A DNA stretch of 34,027 nucleotides from Pseudomonadota bacterium. Lineage in GTDB: Bacteria; Pseudomonadota; Alphaproteobacteria; Rhizobiales; Xanthobacteraceae. Positions within the stretch are counted from its first letter, which is position 1; the number at the start of each line of letters is the position of its first letter. Shown here piece after piece: positions 24,033 to 32,576 of this stretch. Made by a program: the position numbers and the translations under genes. The stretch is taken from NCBI GenBank assembly GCA_023387555.1, contig JAEWHY010000024.1, positions 1 to 34,027 of the forward strand. The letters are read 5' to 3'. The notes under the pieces were generated by a model, which worked only from the letters and a program-made list of their open reading frames with translations, ran no database searches and was not told the origin of the DNA.

Positions 24033-24971
24033 TCACGCGTTCGGCGGAAGCGCCCGCCGCAGCGCCGCCTGCACATCGCCGGGGACGACCGACTTGAGAA
24101 ACGCACGCGCCAGCGGCGACTGAGGCTCGCGGTCGTTGACGACGATTCCGACGCTGTGCGTGGTCTGCGGTCTGACGAGAGGGATGGCAAGCAGTCCCGT
24201 CAGTGCCGATCCTTCCTGTCCGAGCAGGCTGAGGAAAGTATGGGGCACCACGCTCGACCAATGCCCGGAGCGGACCTGAGCGATGAGCGCCAGAACCGAA
24301 TTGGTCTCGATCGCAATTCTGGGCGTGATCGCGCCGCCTTCGAGCAGGAGCCGGTCGATGATCCTTCGGTTCTGCATGTCGCGCGTCAGCAGGCACAGCG
24401 GCAGCGCTGCGATATCCTTCCATCGGACCGTCCGCTTGCCCTCGAAGGCTCCGCCCTTCGGGGTGAGCAGCATGTATCGCTCGTCGTAAAGCGCGCGGCT
24501 CTTCACGTTGCGTAGCGGCTCGTTGTCGAGATAGGTCATTCCGGCCTCGAGCGTCCCCTCGTCGAGGCCGCGCTGGATGTCGGTCGAACTCAGCGACAGC
24601 AGGCGCAACGTCACATTGGGATAGCGCGCGGTGAAGGCGCGGGTCACCAGCGGAGCGACCGGCATCGCAGCCGGGATCACCCCGAAGTTCAGCTCGCCGC
24701 TCAGCGTCCCGCGCATGTCTTCGAGCTCGTGCTCGAGCGCTTTCTGATCCGCGAGAATGCGCTGCGCCCAGCTCAGGACCCGCCGCCCGCCCGGCGTCAG
24801 CCCGGCATAGCGCTGACCTTTCCGATCGATCAGCGAGACCGAGAGCGCGCGCTCAAGCTGCCGCACAGCTTCGGACAGCGTGGGCTGGGTGACGTGGCAT
24901 TTGAGCGAAGCCCGCCCGAAATGGCCTTCCTGGGCAAGCGTCACGAAATAGCGAAGATGGCGAATATTCAT
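24033..24971 (-). CDS. LysR-family transcriptional regulator
   Basis: This 312-residue standard LysR protein has the N-terminal winged helix-turn-helix MNIRHLRYFVTLAQEGHFGRAS with CHVTQPTLSEAVRQLE. The effector-binding domain starts near residue 90 (LSGELNFGVIPAAMP). The start ATG at 24971 matches the family's usual beginning. It is divergent from the IlvD/Edd dehydratase and lies 94 bases upstream of the aldehyde dehydrogenase on the same strand, so it probably regulates both. The 106-base intergenic region holds a perfect ATTGC-N11-GCAAT dyad. Confidence 0.93.
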   Translation of the reverse strand: MNIRHLRYFVTLAQEGHFGRASLKCHVTQPTLSEAVRQLERALSVSLIDRKGQRYAGLTPGGRRVLSWAQRILADQKALEHELEDMRGTLSGELNFGVIPAAMPVAPLVTRAFTARYPNVTLRLLSLSSTDIQRGLDEGTLEAGMTYLDNEPLRNVKSRALYDERYMLLTPKGGAFEGKRTVRWKDIAALPLCLLTRDMQNRRIIDRLLLEGGAITPRIAIETNSVLALIAQVRSGHWSSVVPHTFLSLLGQEGSALTGLLAIPLVRPQTTHSVGIVVNDREPQSPLARAFLKSVVPGDVQAALRRALPPNA

Positions 24972-25036
24972 ATTGCGAAACCGCGCGGTCCTGGACGCCC
25001 AAGGACTACAGGGCCGACTTGCGGAGCGCAGCTGAA

Positions 25037-25057
25037 ATTGCCATTGAAAATAGCAAT
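25037..25057. promoter_or_regulatory. LysR-type operator candidate ATTGC-N11-GCAAT
   Basis: This perfect 5-bp dyad with an 11-base spacer fits the LysR box pattern. It lies 20 bases before the dehydratase start and 65 bases from the divergent LysR start. An overlapping CATTG-N7-CAATG dyad is present at 25042-25058. Confidence 0.5.
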
Positions 25058-25077
25058 GGGATGATCGGGAGAGTTCT

Positions 25078-26781
25078 GTGACCGCAGGCATGCGCAAGGG
25101 ACTGACCAGCTACGGCGACAAGGACTTCTCGCTGTTCCTGCGCAAGGCCTTCATCAAGGCTATGGGCTATTCCGATGATGCGCTCGATCGGCCCATCATT
25201 GGGATCACGAATACCTATTCCGATTTCAATCCCTGCCACGGCAATGTCCCGCAACTGATCGAGGCGGTGAAGCGCGGCGCCATGCTCGCCGGCGCGATGC
25301 CGATGGAGTTTCCCACCATCTCGATCCACGAGAGCTTCGCCTATCCGACGTCGATGTTCCTGCGCAACCTGATGGCAATGGACACCGAGGAGATGATGCG
25401 GGCGCTGCCGGTCGACGCGGTGGTGCTGATCGGTGGCTGTGACAAGACCACGCCCGCGCAGGTGATGGCGGCGGTGAGCGCCGACCGCCCGACCATCGTC
25501 TTGCCGGTCGGGCCGATGCTGGTCGGCCACTTCAAGGGCGAGGTGCTCGGCGCCTGCACCGATTGCCGCAGACTGTGGGGCGAGTTTCGCGGCGGGCGCA
25601 TCTCGGCCGAAGATATCGAAGTCGCGAACGAGCGGCTGGTGCCGTCGATCGGCACCTGCGGGGTGATGGGCACGGCCTCGACCATCGCCTGCATGATGGA
25701 AGCGATGGGCATGACGCTGCCGGGCGCGGCGACAATTCCGGCGACGCATGCCGATCGCGTGAGGATCGCCGAGGCCACCGGCAAGCAGGCAGCGGTTCTT
25801 GCGAAGACCGGCGGTCCGAAGCCGTCGGACATCATCACGAAGGACGCGCTTCGCAACGCCATCGTGATGCTGCAGGCGATCGGTGGCTCGACCAACGGCG
25901 TCGTGCATCTGTCCGCCATCGCGGGGCGCACCAGCACGCCGCTTTCGCTCGAGGAGTATGACGAGATCGGCAGGAACACGCCGGTGCTGGTCGATCTCAA
26001 GCCGTCCGGCGATCATTACATGGAGCATTTCCATTATGCCGGCGGCGTGCCGCGGCTGATGCAGGAGCTGAAGGATCTGCTGAAGCTCGATGCAAAGCAT
26101 GTGATGGGCGGCACGCTCGGCGACGCGATCAAAACGTTCGAGGATGTGCCCGGCCAGACCGTGATCAGGCCGCGCAACGCGCCGCTGAAGAAAGAAGGCG
26201 GCATGGCGATCCTGCGCGGCAATCTCTGCCCGCGCGGCGCCGTCATCAAGCAGGCGGCGGCGTCAGAAAAGCTGATGCAGCATGAAGGCCGTGCGGTGGT
26301 GTTCGAATCGGTCGAGGACATGACGATGCGGATCGACGATCCGGCGCTCGACATCACTGCGGACGACGTGATCGTGATGCGTAACGCCGGTCCGATCGGC
26401 GCACCCGGCATGCCGGAGGCAGGCTATATCCCGATCCCGAAGAAGCTGGCGCAGCAGGGCGTCAAGGACATGGTGCGGATTTCCGATGCGCGCATGAGCG
26501 GCACCGCGTTCGGCACCATCGTGCTGCATGTCGCGCCCGAATCCGCGGTCGGCGGGCCGCTGGCGCTTGTGAAGACCGGCGACCGCATCCGGCTCGATGT
26601 CGCGAACCGCAAACTCGAATTGCTGGTGAGCGATGCGGAGCTCGAGATGCGCCGCAAGGACTGGAAAGCGCCACCGGTGCCCGAGGTCGCGCAACGCGGC
26701 TATGCGAAGCTCTATCGCGAGCATGTGCAGCAGGCGGACGAGGGCTGCGACTTCGATTTTCTGGCGGCCGTGAAAAAATAA
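25078..26781 (+). CDS. IlvD/Edd-family dehydratase, probably a sugar-acid dehydratase
   Basis: This 567-residue [2Fe-2S] dehydratase removes water from a 2,3-dihydroxy acid to give a 2-keto-3-deoxy acid. The presumed cluster ligands are Cys53 (NPCHGN), Cys121 (GGCDKTTP) and Cys194 (GTCGVMGTAST). The spacings of 68 and 73 residues equal those I recall for rhizobial L-arabinonate and Caulobacter D-xylonate dehydratases. Branched-chain IlvD cannot be strictly excluded, but the LysR and aldehyde dehydrogenase neighbours favour pentonate- or hexonate-type catabolism. The GTG start follows GGGAGAG at six bases; ATG 25090 is a weaker alternative. The stop codon overlaps the terminator of the convergent gene. 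Confidence 0.9.
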   Translation: MTAGMRKGLTSYGDKDFSLFLRKAFIKAMGYSDDALDRPIIGITNTYSDFNPCHGNVPQLIEAVKRGAMLAGAMPMEFPTISIHESFAYPTSMFLRNLMAMDTEEMMRALPVDAVVLIGGCDKTTPAQVMAAVSADRPTIVLPVGPMLVGHFKGEVLGACTDCRRLWGEFRGGRISAEDIEVANERLVPSIGTCGVMGTASTIACMMEAMGMTLPGAATIPATHADRVRIAEATGKQAAVLAKTGGPKPSDIITKDALRNAIVMLQAIGGSTNGVVHLSAIAGRTSTPLSLEEYDEIGRNTPVLVDLKPSGDHYMEHFHYAGGVPRLMQELKDLLKLDAKHVMGGTLGDAIKTFEDVPGQTVIRPRNAPLKKEGGMAILRGNLCPRGAVIKQAAASEKLMQHEGRAVVFESVEDMTMRIDDPALDITADDVIVMRNAGPIGAPGMPEAGYIPIPKKLAQQGVKDMVRISDARMSGTAFGTIVLHVAPESAVGGPLALVKTGDRIRLDVANRKLELLVSDAELEMRRKDWKAPPVPEVAQRGYAKLYREHVQQADEGCDFDFLAAVKK

Positions 26782-26802
26782 GGCCCGCTTCGCTGCGGGC
26801 CT
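26773..26802 (-). terminator. Intrinsic terminator of the oleate hydratase gene
   Basis: On the minus strand the stem AGGCCCGC/GCGGGCCT with a six-base loop is followed by TATTTTTT. It starts 16 bases beyond the leftward stop codon and overlaps the end of the convergent dehydratase gene. Confidence 0.75.
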
Positions 26803-26817
26803 GGCGTATCAAACGCT

Positions 26818-28776
26818 TCAGCGCTTTATGCCTTCGAGCATGCTGGCAAATCGCGCGGCGATGCCTCGAACCAGATCGTCGCCCTTGTCGAACATGCCAC
26901 GCAGGTCCTCCTCGAGGGAGGAGGCAGGCTTGTCGGGAAGCGGCGGCAGGATATGCGCGTAGTAAGTGTTGCCGAGCATGCGGTGGAGCAGGCGCTCGCC
27001 GGGGAACGGCTCGTTGTTGTTCAGGGCGCGCGCGGCCCGCAGCAGATTGCGGATGTCGTACTGAACCGGAGACAGATCGGGTACCTGCTTGGGTATCCCG
27101 AGCAGCGTATAGACTGCGATCCGCGCCGTCCGAATGGAGCTTTCCATCGTGAACACGACGTCGTTGTTGGTTTCGACGAATTGCCCGAGCAGGCCGAGAT
27201 TTGTGCAGCCCGCCGGAACCACACGGGGCCGGTCACCGGCGGCGCGCGGCATGAACTCCGCTGTGATATAGGGCATCAACGCCATGCGGACCTTGGTGTT
27301 CGCGGCAACCGCGTCCAGCGCATCGGCGATGCCGAGGTGATAGCATAGCTCGCCGAGGATCTCGCGGCCGGTACACTCCGGCATGGCCTTGCCGGTGTAA
27401 TTGCCTGGCTTGTCCATGAGCAGGCCGTAAACCCAGATCACCAGCGTATCGTCCGGCTGATCGGGAAAATGCGGCTGGCGATTGCAGGTGAAGCTCAATA
27501 TCCAGGCGCTGTCGGTGAAGGTGATGATGCCGCCGGTCGCCGTCCGCCCCGAATAGGGATCGTTGACCGACAGCTCTTTCAGCTTGTCGACGAACGGCGA
27601 CGGCTTGCAGGTCAGCGTCACGGACTCCCACATCGACCGGCTGGTGTCGCCGTAGAATTTTTCCGGCTTGCCGAACACCGGTGACTGCTTTGCCAGGTTG
27701 CGCCACAGCGTCCAGTCGCTGTTTTCGCCGGGATCGCTTCGGCCGCGGGCCAGCTTGGGTACGCTGTCCATGTCCGCATAGGCGGTGCCTTCGGTCATCG
27801 ATCCCGTGAGCGCGAAGACAACGTCATCGCGTGCGATCTCGATCGTTTCGTCCTTGCCTTTGGTCCGGCAGTGAAGGGCGGTGACCGTTTTCTTCTCGCC
27901 CTCGGCGTCGATGCGCATGTCGTGCACGCGCGTGCCCAATCGGATCTGGACGCCTTTCTGCCGAAGCATGCGGACCAGCGGGACGACAAAACTGTCGTGC
28001 TGATTGTACTTCGGGAACACGAGGGCGGACAGGTCGGTCAGCCCGTCCAGCGCGTCCAGGAAGCGGTGCATGTAGAGCTTCATTTCCAGAAGGCTGTGCC
28101 AGTTCTGGAAAGCAAACATGGTGCGCCACAGATACCAGAAGTTCGTCTCCAGAAAGCCTTCGGAGAAATAGTCCTGGATGGTCAGGTCATCGAGGCCTTC
28201 CTTGCGTCTGAGCAGCAGGCGCACGAGTTCGAGTTGCTGACGCTTGCTCAGGCCGAGGGTGGAGAAGTCCCGTATCTGGCCCTGCTTGTGCATCAGCCGG
28301 GACTTGGACCAGTTCGAGTCGTTGTCGTTCACCAGCCGGTATTCGTCGAGCACGCTGAACCCTTCGGGCAGCTCGAGCGCCGGCACGTCCTGGAACATGT
28401 CCCACAGGTTGTCGTAGTTGAAGTTCATCTCGCGCCCGCCGCGGATGATGTAGCCATCCTCGGGATTTCCGGCGCCATCGAGCGAGCCGCCTTCCGTGTC
28501 GAGATCCTCGACCACCGTGATGTTGGCGGCTGGCATGTGGCCGTCGCGGATGAGATAGAAGGCAACGGCCAGCCCGGCAATTCCGCCGCCGACGATCCAC
28601 GCCTTCCGCTTTTCGACACCTGCCGGGGCCAGCGGACGGGAGCGCTGATAGTTGCCCATCATGTCGGGCGGCGGGAGCGTATTTTTGGGGCTGTTATGCC
28701 AGTACGTATGCGAGGCATCCGGCTCTACATTCACCGGAAGCGGCGGCTGAGGGTAGATCGGTTTGCTTGAACCCAT
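26818..28776 (-). CDS. ohyA: Oleate hydratase (myosin-cross-reactive antigen family)
   Basis: This 652-residue FAD-dependent fatty acid hydratase adds water to the cis-9 double bond of oleic and related acids, giving 10-hydroxy acids. Motifs are the dinucleotide fold IVGGGIAGLAVAFYL (61-75) and RGGREMNFNYDNLW, which carries the catalytic Glu116. The second catalytic residue, Tyr235, lies in KLYMHRFLD. The Glu-Tyr distance of 119 residues equals that of the Elizabethkingia enzyme (Glu122/Tyr241). No signal peptide is visible, so it is cytoplasmic or peripheral to the membrane. AGGAGGGATCGCG precedes the start. It lies 152 bases downstream of a patatin-like lipoprotein gene on the same strand. 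Confidence 0.95.
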   Translation of the reverse strand: MGSSKPIYPQPPLPVNVEPDASHTYWHNSPKNTLPPPDMMGNYQRSRPLAPAGVEKRKAWIVGGGIAGLAVAFYLIRDGHMPAANITVVEDLDTEGGSLDGAGNPEDGYIIRGGREMNFNYDNLWDMFQDVPALELPEGFSVLDEYRLVNDNDSNWSKSRLMHKQGQIRDFSTLGLSKRQQLELVRLLLRRKEGLDDLTIQDYFSEGFLETNFWYLWRTMFAFQNWHSLLEMKLYMHRFLDALDGLTDLSALVFPKYNQHDSFVVPLVRMLRQKGVQIRLGTRVHDMRIDAEGEKKTVTALHCRTKGKDETIEIARDDVVFALTGSMTEGTAYADMDSVPKLARGRSDPGENSDWTLWRNLAKQSPVFGKPEKFYGDTSRSMWESVTLTCKPSPFVDKLKELSVNDPYSGRTATGGIITFTDSAWILSFTCNRQPHFPDQPDDTLVIWVYGLLMDKPGNYTGKAMPECTGREILGELCYHLGIADALDAVAANTKVRMALMPYITAEFMPRAAGDRPRVVPAGCTNLGLLGQFVETNNDVVFTMESSIRTARIAVYTLLGIPKQVPDLSPVQYDIRNLLRAARALNNNEPFPGERLLHRMLGNTYYAHILPPLPDKPASSLEEDLRGMFDKGDDLVRGIAARFASMLEGIKR

Positions 28777-28928
28777 CGCGATCCCTCCTGGGACGCAGCA
28801 AAGGCAATATGCGAGCTCGCCGGGTTCGGATTGAAGTACAGGCAGGGCGCGGCGGTTTCGTGTTCGGCCTGTCTTTCAGGCCGCCATCACGAAGAGTTCA
28901 GACCTGACCGCCGATGAAGCGGAGACGG

Positions 28929-30152
28929 CTATTGCGACGCCACTCGCTGGCCGGTTCCCTCGCTCACGCGCGGGGCGCGCATCGGCGCAGGCGAATCCGT
29001 CCCGGGCCCCTTGCGCCAGGCAGCGCCGGTGCGGCCCTGTTCCACGCCGAACAGGAACAGGTTCTTCATATAGGCCGTGTCGAAGCCGGCCGAGGTCTGC
29101 GAGGGGAAGCTGTCGTCGATCGCGGCGAGCGTCATCGTCCAGCCCCGCCGGCGGATGAATTCGTAGGACGCGAGCAGGGTATTGCGGGTGTTGGCGCGCA
29201 CCGAGGTCTCGAACGACCGGACGGCGATCCGCACCGTCGAAGCCGGCACCACGTCGAAATACGGCCCGAGCTTGCTGTTCAGGATGACATAGATCTGCGG
29301 GCGCACACCGGCCGGCATGATCGTCCGGTCAGCGACCATCATCGCCTCCGGTACCAGCAGGATGTTGGTGATGATGCCGCCGTCGACATGCATTTCCGCG
29401 AAGCGCCTGCCCTGGGCCTCGACGTCGATCAGCACCGGCGAGAAGATCCCGGGAATGCTGGCGGAGGCTTCGATCACCTGACGGAACAATTCGGGTGCGC
29501 GCGGATCGACGCTGGAGGCGATCGCGCCCATGTCCCAGATCGCGGTGCGTTGCGCGTCGAGCTGGGTGCTCACGATATAGAGCCGCCGGCCGGCGCGATA
29601 TTCGCGGGCCACCGCCGCGATCACCTCGGGCGTCACATGCTTGGCGATCAGCTGGCGCAGCGGAGCGGCCTCGAACAGCGAGGTGCCGAACAGCCCGCGC
29701 ACGCCCTGGAATCTCAGGAAGCCCTCGAACGCGCCGCTGGAGAACACATCCGCCAGCACCGCGTCATATTCCGAGCCGAGGAAGGCGAAAGGCGCGATCA
29801 GCGCACCCGCGCTGGCGCCTGTGACCACCGTGAAGCGGGGCCGGTCGCCGCGCTGGCTCCAGCCATTGAGGAGGCCGGCGCCGAATGCGCCGTCCGCGCC
29901 GCCACCGGACAGCGCGAGGATGACCGGCCGTTCGCGCGCGCGCGGAGCGACCAGCGGCTTTTGTGCGGTCGAGGGATCATCGGCCCAGACGCGGGCTTCC
30001 GGGATTCCCGGAATCACCGCGAGCTGCTGCTCCTGCTGGGTATAGGGGATGCGCTCGATGTTGGCGCAGGCGGCGAGCAGCACTGCGGACGCAAGCACAG
30101 CCGTGCGCCGCAAGCCGAAGAGGCTCGCCAACAGCCCTGTACTCATACGCAT
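28929..30152 (-). CDS. Patatin-like phospholipase, predicted lipoprotein
   Basis: This 407-residue protein has an N-terminal lipoprotein signal (LLAAC, lipidated Cys29 from the ATG at 30152). The patatin domain spans about 75-330, with the oxyanion loop GGGADGAFGAG, the nucleophile elbow GASAG and the catalytic Asp in VDGG, so the Ser/Asp dyad is complete. Patatins release fatty acids from phospholipids or other acyl lipids. The probable location is the inner or outer membrane. GGGGAAG lies five bases before ATG 30152; a GTG at 30158 and an ATG at 30146 are alternatives. The oleate hydratase downstream on the same strand would act on unsaturated acids released by such an enzyme, which is an inference. 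Confidence 0.92.
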   Translation of the reverse strand: MRMSTGLLASLFGLRRTAVLASAVLLAACANIERIPYTQQEQQLAVIPGIPEARVWADDPSTAQKPLVAPRARERPVILALSGGGADGAFGAGLLNGWSQRGDRPRFTVVTGASAGALIAPFAFLGSEYDAVLADVFSSGAFEGFLRFQGVRGLFGTSLFEAAPLRQLIAKHVTPEVIAAVAREYRAGRRLYIVSTQLDAQRTAIWDMGAIASSVDPRAPELFRQVIEASASIPGIFSPVLIDVEAQGRRFAEMHVDGGIITNILLVPEAMMVADRTIMPAGVRPQIYVILNSKLGPYFDVVPASTVRIAVRSFETSVRANTRNTLLASYEFIRRRGWTMTLAAIDDSFPSQTSAGFDTAYMKNLFLFGVEQGRTGAAWRKGPGTDSPAPMRAPRVSEGTGQRVASQ

Positions 30153-30194
30153 ACGCACTTCCCCACCGATTCCCCGACGGTATCTGAACGACGA

Positions 30195-30260
30195 CGGCTT
30201 TGCGACGCCTTAAAGGACCAGCAAAGCCGCCGGCATGGTCAACGAGGTCCTAATGCCGGC
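30195..30260 (-). terminator. Two tandem hairpins downstream of tryptophan dioxygenase
   Basis: Stems are GCCGGCAT/ATGCCGGC (30229-30260) and CGGCTTTGC/GCAAAGCCG (30195-30229), with loops of 16 and 17 bases. They begin about nine bases beyond the leftward stop codon. No T-run follows, so they may be a processing or Rho-linked signal rather than an intrinsic terminator. Confidence 0.4.
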
Positions 30261-30268
30261 CCCACGTC

Positions 30269-31117
30269 TCAAAGTTCGGTCCGCACCGCCCACAGTTCGG
30301 GGAAAAACGAGTGATCGAGCGCGGATTTGAGAAAGGCGACTCCGCTCGAGCCACCCGTGCCGCGCTTGTAGCCGATGATGCGCTCGACTGTCTTCATGTG
30401 GCGGAACCGCCACTGCTGGAACCAATCTTCCAGATCGACCAACTCCTCGGCGAGTTCATAGAGATCGAAATACGTCTTCGAGTTGCGATAGACCTTGAGC
30501 CAGGCATCGCGCACCGGCTCGCTGAAGGTGTGCCGTTCTGCGAAATTGCGGTTCACAACGCTTTCGGGAATATCGAAGCCGCGGCGCGACAGCAGCATCA
30601 GCGACACGTCGTAGAGGCTCGGCGCTTCGAGCGCGGCTTTCAGCCGTTCGTAATTGGCTTCATTGTGCCGGTGCGGCAGCAGCATCTTGGGGTCCTTCGC
30701 CCCGAGCCGGAATTCGACCATCCGGTACTGGAAGGACTGGAAGCCCGACGATTGCCCGAGCGCGCCGCGGAATTCGAGATAGTCCGATGGCGTCATCGTC
30801 GAGAGCACGTTCCAGGCATTGATCATCTGCTCGAGGATGCGTGTCATCCGAGCGGTCGACTTGAACGACGGCGGCAGCTCGTCGCGCAGGATGGAATCGA
30901 TCGCGGTATCGAGCTCGTGCGCCATCAGGTTCAGCCACATCTCCTGGACGTGGTGGATGGTGATGAACAGATGCTCGTCGTGCTTGTCGGTCAGCGGCTT
31001 CTTGGCGGACAGCAGCGTGTCGAGCTGCAGATAGTCGCCGTAGGTCATGCGGCCGGCCAGGTCGACATGGATGTCGTCGCCGATGCGGCTCGCGGGTGTT
31101 GACTCGTTTTCGGCCAC
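30269..31117 (-). CDS. kynA: Tryptophan 2,3-dioxygenase
   Basis: This 282-residue haem enzyme opens the indole ring of L-tryptophan to give N-formylkynurenine, the first step of the kynurenine pathway. Motifs are FITIHHVQEMWLNLM with active-site His55, FQSFQYRMVEFRLG, and WRFRHMKTVERIIG with the haem ligand His240. RGTGGSSG follows in the substrate-ammonium loop. Both His positions coincide with those of the Xanthomonas enzyme. GTG 31117 is the start, with GGGAA seven bases upstream. It is divergent from a kynureninase-like gene. No kynurenine formamidase lies in the window. Confidence 0.97.
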   Translation of the reverse strand: MAENESTPASRIGDDIHVDLAGRMTYGDYLQLDTLLSAKKPLTDKHDEHLFITIHHVQEMWLNLMAHELDTAIDSILRDELPPSFKSTARMTRILEQMINAWNVLSTMTPSDYLEFRGALGQSSGFQSFQYRMVEFRLGAKDPKMLLPHRHNEANYERLKAALEAPSLYDVSLMLLSRRGFDIPESVVNRNFAERHTFSEPVRDAWLKVYRNSKTYFDLYELAEELVDLEDWFQQWRFRHMKTVERIIGYKRGTGGSSGVAFLKSALDHSFFPELWAVRTEL

Positions 31118-31202
31118 GATGCGTTCCCAAATTCGTTTGCTCGCGGTCAGTCTAATGTGTCATGCGGTGAGGGCCAATGATCTCAAAGCCTTGGATGCCG
31201 TC

Positions 31203-32378
31203 ATGCCAGCCCTGCCGCTTGACCTGACAGCCGATTTCTCCCGCTTCCGCAGCGCTGACCCGGACCGGCTGCATTTCGCCGCGCACAGCCATGCCTATTG
31301 GCCCGATGCGACGCGTGCCGCGCAGCTTCAACTCTGGGACGACGCGGCGCGTCTGGTGGACGAAAAATGGTCGTGCGTCCTCGGCGAGGTCTGGCCCGCG
31401 GTTGCAGGCGGGATCGCGCGGCATCTGCGCCTGCCCGATCCGGCGACGCTCGTCACCGCGGTCAACACCCATGAATTCGTCAACCGCCTGATCTCGGCGC
31501 TGCCGCTCGGCCGCACGCCGGTGATCGTCACGACCGATGGCGAATTCCATTCCTTCAAGCGGCAGACCGAGCGGCTGGCCGAGGACAATTTGATCAGGCT
31601 GGTCGCGGTGCCGACCGAACCCTTCGCCAGCCTGCCGGCGCGGATCGTCGAGGCGGTGAAGGCGAACAACCCCGACATGGTGTTCGTCAGCCAGGTCTTC
31701 TTCAATTCAGGCTACGCGCTGCCGGACATCGATGCGCTGGTCGATGCGGTGACGGCGCCGGACCGCCTGGTCGTGATCGACGGCTATCACGCATTCCTTG
31801 CGCTGCCGGTTGATCTGTCGCGCATTGCTGATCGCGCCTTCTATCTCGCCGGCGGCTACAAATACGCGATGGCGGGCGAGGGTGCCTGCTTCATGCATTG
31901 TCCGCCGGGATATGGCGCGCGGCCGCGCAACACCGGCTGGTATGCGAGCTTTGCGACCTTGTCCGGCCCGCAGGATCGCGTGCGCTATGCGACCGACGGC
32001 CAGCGCTTCATGGGTGCGACCTTCGATCCGAGCGGGCTCTATCGTATGCGCGCGGCACTGGACTGGATGGCGGCGCATCGGCTTGATGCAGCGACCATCC
32101 ATGCGCATGTCATGGCGCTGCAGGGGCTCTTCCTCGACGGCATTTCGGAGCGGCCGCTCGGTCTGTTCGATCCGGCGCATCTCGTGGTGCCGGCGCAGAA
32201 AATGTCGCGCGGCAATTTCCTCACCTTCGATCATCCCGACGCGGCGCAATGGCAGGCGCGGCTCAAGGCCGCCAACATCGTGGTCGATGTCCGCGATACG
32301 CGGCTGCGTGTCGGCTTCGGGCTGTACCACAATGCGGGTGATGTGCAGCGATTGCTGGAGCGATTGCGCAACATTTGA
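31203..32378 (+). CDS. kynU: Kynureninase-like class V PLP-dependent enzyme
   Basis: This 391-residue fold-type I PLP enzyme is of the aminotransferase class V/kynureninase group. The presumed PLP-binding Lys220 is in LAGGYKYAMAGEG. VIDGYHAFLALPVDLS (about 191-206) holds the cofactor-contacting Asp193 and His196, where classical kynureninases read DLAHSAG. The late part, RGNFLTFDHPD to VDVRDTRLRVGFG, parallels the C-terminal domain of kynureninase. Position divergent from kynA supports hydrolysis of kynurenine to anthranilate and alanine, but the altered motif leaves room for a related substrate. The start is uncertain: ATG 31203 has a weak ribosome site and ATG 31155 would add 16 residues. 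Confidence 0.8.
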   Translation: MPALPLDLTADFSRFRSADPDRLHFAAHSHAYWPDATRAAQLQLWDDAARLVDEKWSCVLGEVWPAVAGGIARHLRLPDPATLVTAVNTHEFVNRLISALPLGRTPVIVTTDGEFHSFKRQTERLAEDNLIRLVAVPTEPFASLPARIVEAVKANNPDMVFVSQVFFNSGYALPDIDALVDAVTAPDRLVVIDGYHAFLALPVDLSRIADRAFYLAGGYKYAMAGEGACFMHCPPGYGARPRNTGWYASFATLSGPQDRVRYATDGQRFMGATFDPSGLYRMRAALDWMAAHRLDAATIHAHVMALQGLFLDGISERPLGLFDPAHLVVPAQKMSRGNFLTFDHPDAAQWQARLKAANIVVDVRDTRLRVGFGLYHNAGDVQRLLERLRNI

Positions 32379-32381
32379 CCC

Positions 32382-32482
32382 GTCATTCCGGGGCGTGTGC
32401 GCAGCACACGAACCCGGAATCCATAACCACGGCTGCGGCGTATGGATTCCGGGCCCGCCACTTCGTGGCGTCCCGGAATGAC
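32382..32482. repeat. Intergenic nested inverted repeat, family A copy 2 (101 bp)
   Basis: Outer arms GTCATTCCGGGG and CCCGGAATGAC, inner arms CCCGGAATCCATA and TATGGATTCCGGG. It has the same length and plan as the copy at 5267-5367. It begins four bases after the kynureninase-like stop codon. Confidence 0.85.
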
Positions 32483-32576
32483 GGATGAGCGAGCTTGATG
32501 CTTGACGAACACAGCGCGCGATGTGCTCAATCCCGGCCCAAACTTCTCCAATGAAAGATGTCCGGGGTAAGGAAAC

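Noticed and set aside
25078..26781. Biosynthetic ilvD
   Set aside because: Cysteine spacing and neighbours (LysR, aldehyde dehydrogenase) fit sugar-acid dehydratases better; no other branched-chain biosynthesis gene is near. It is not formally excluded.
28866..28882. Hairpin GGCCTG-TCTTT-CAGGCC as terminator of the patatin-like gene
   Set aside because: On the minus strand no T-run follows the stem, so it does not look like an intrinsic terminator.
28914..30314. Long rightward open frame opposite the patatin-like gene
   Set aside because: Antisense shadow rich in Arg, His and Ala; the patatin frame has a lipobox and a complete catalytic dyad.
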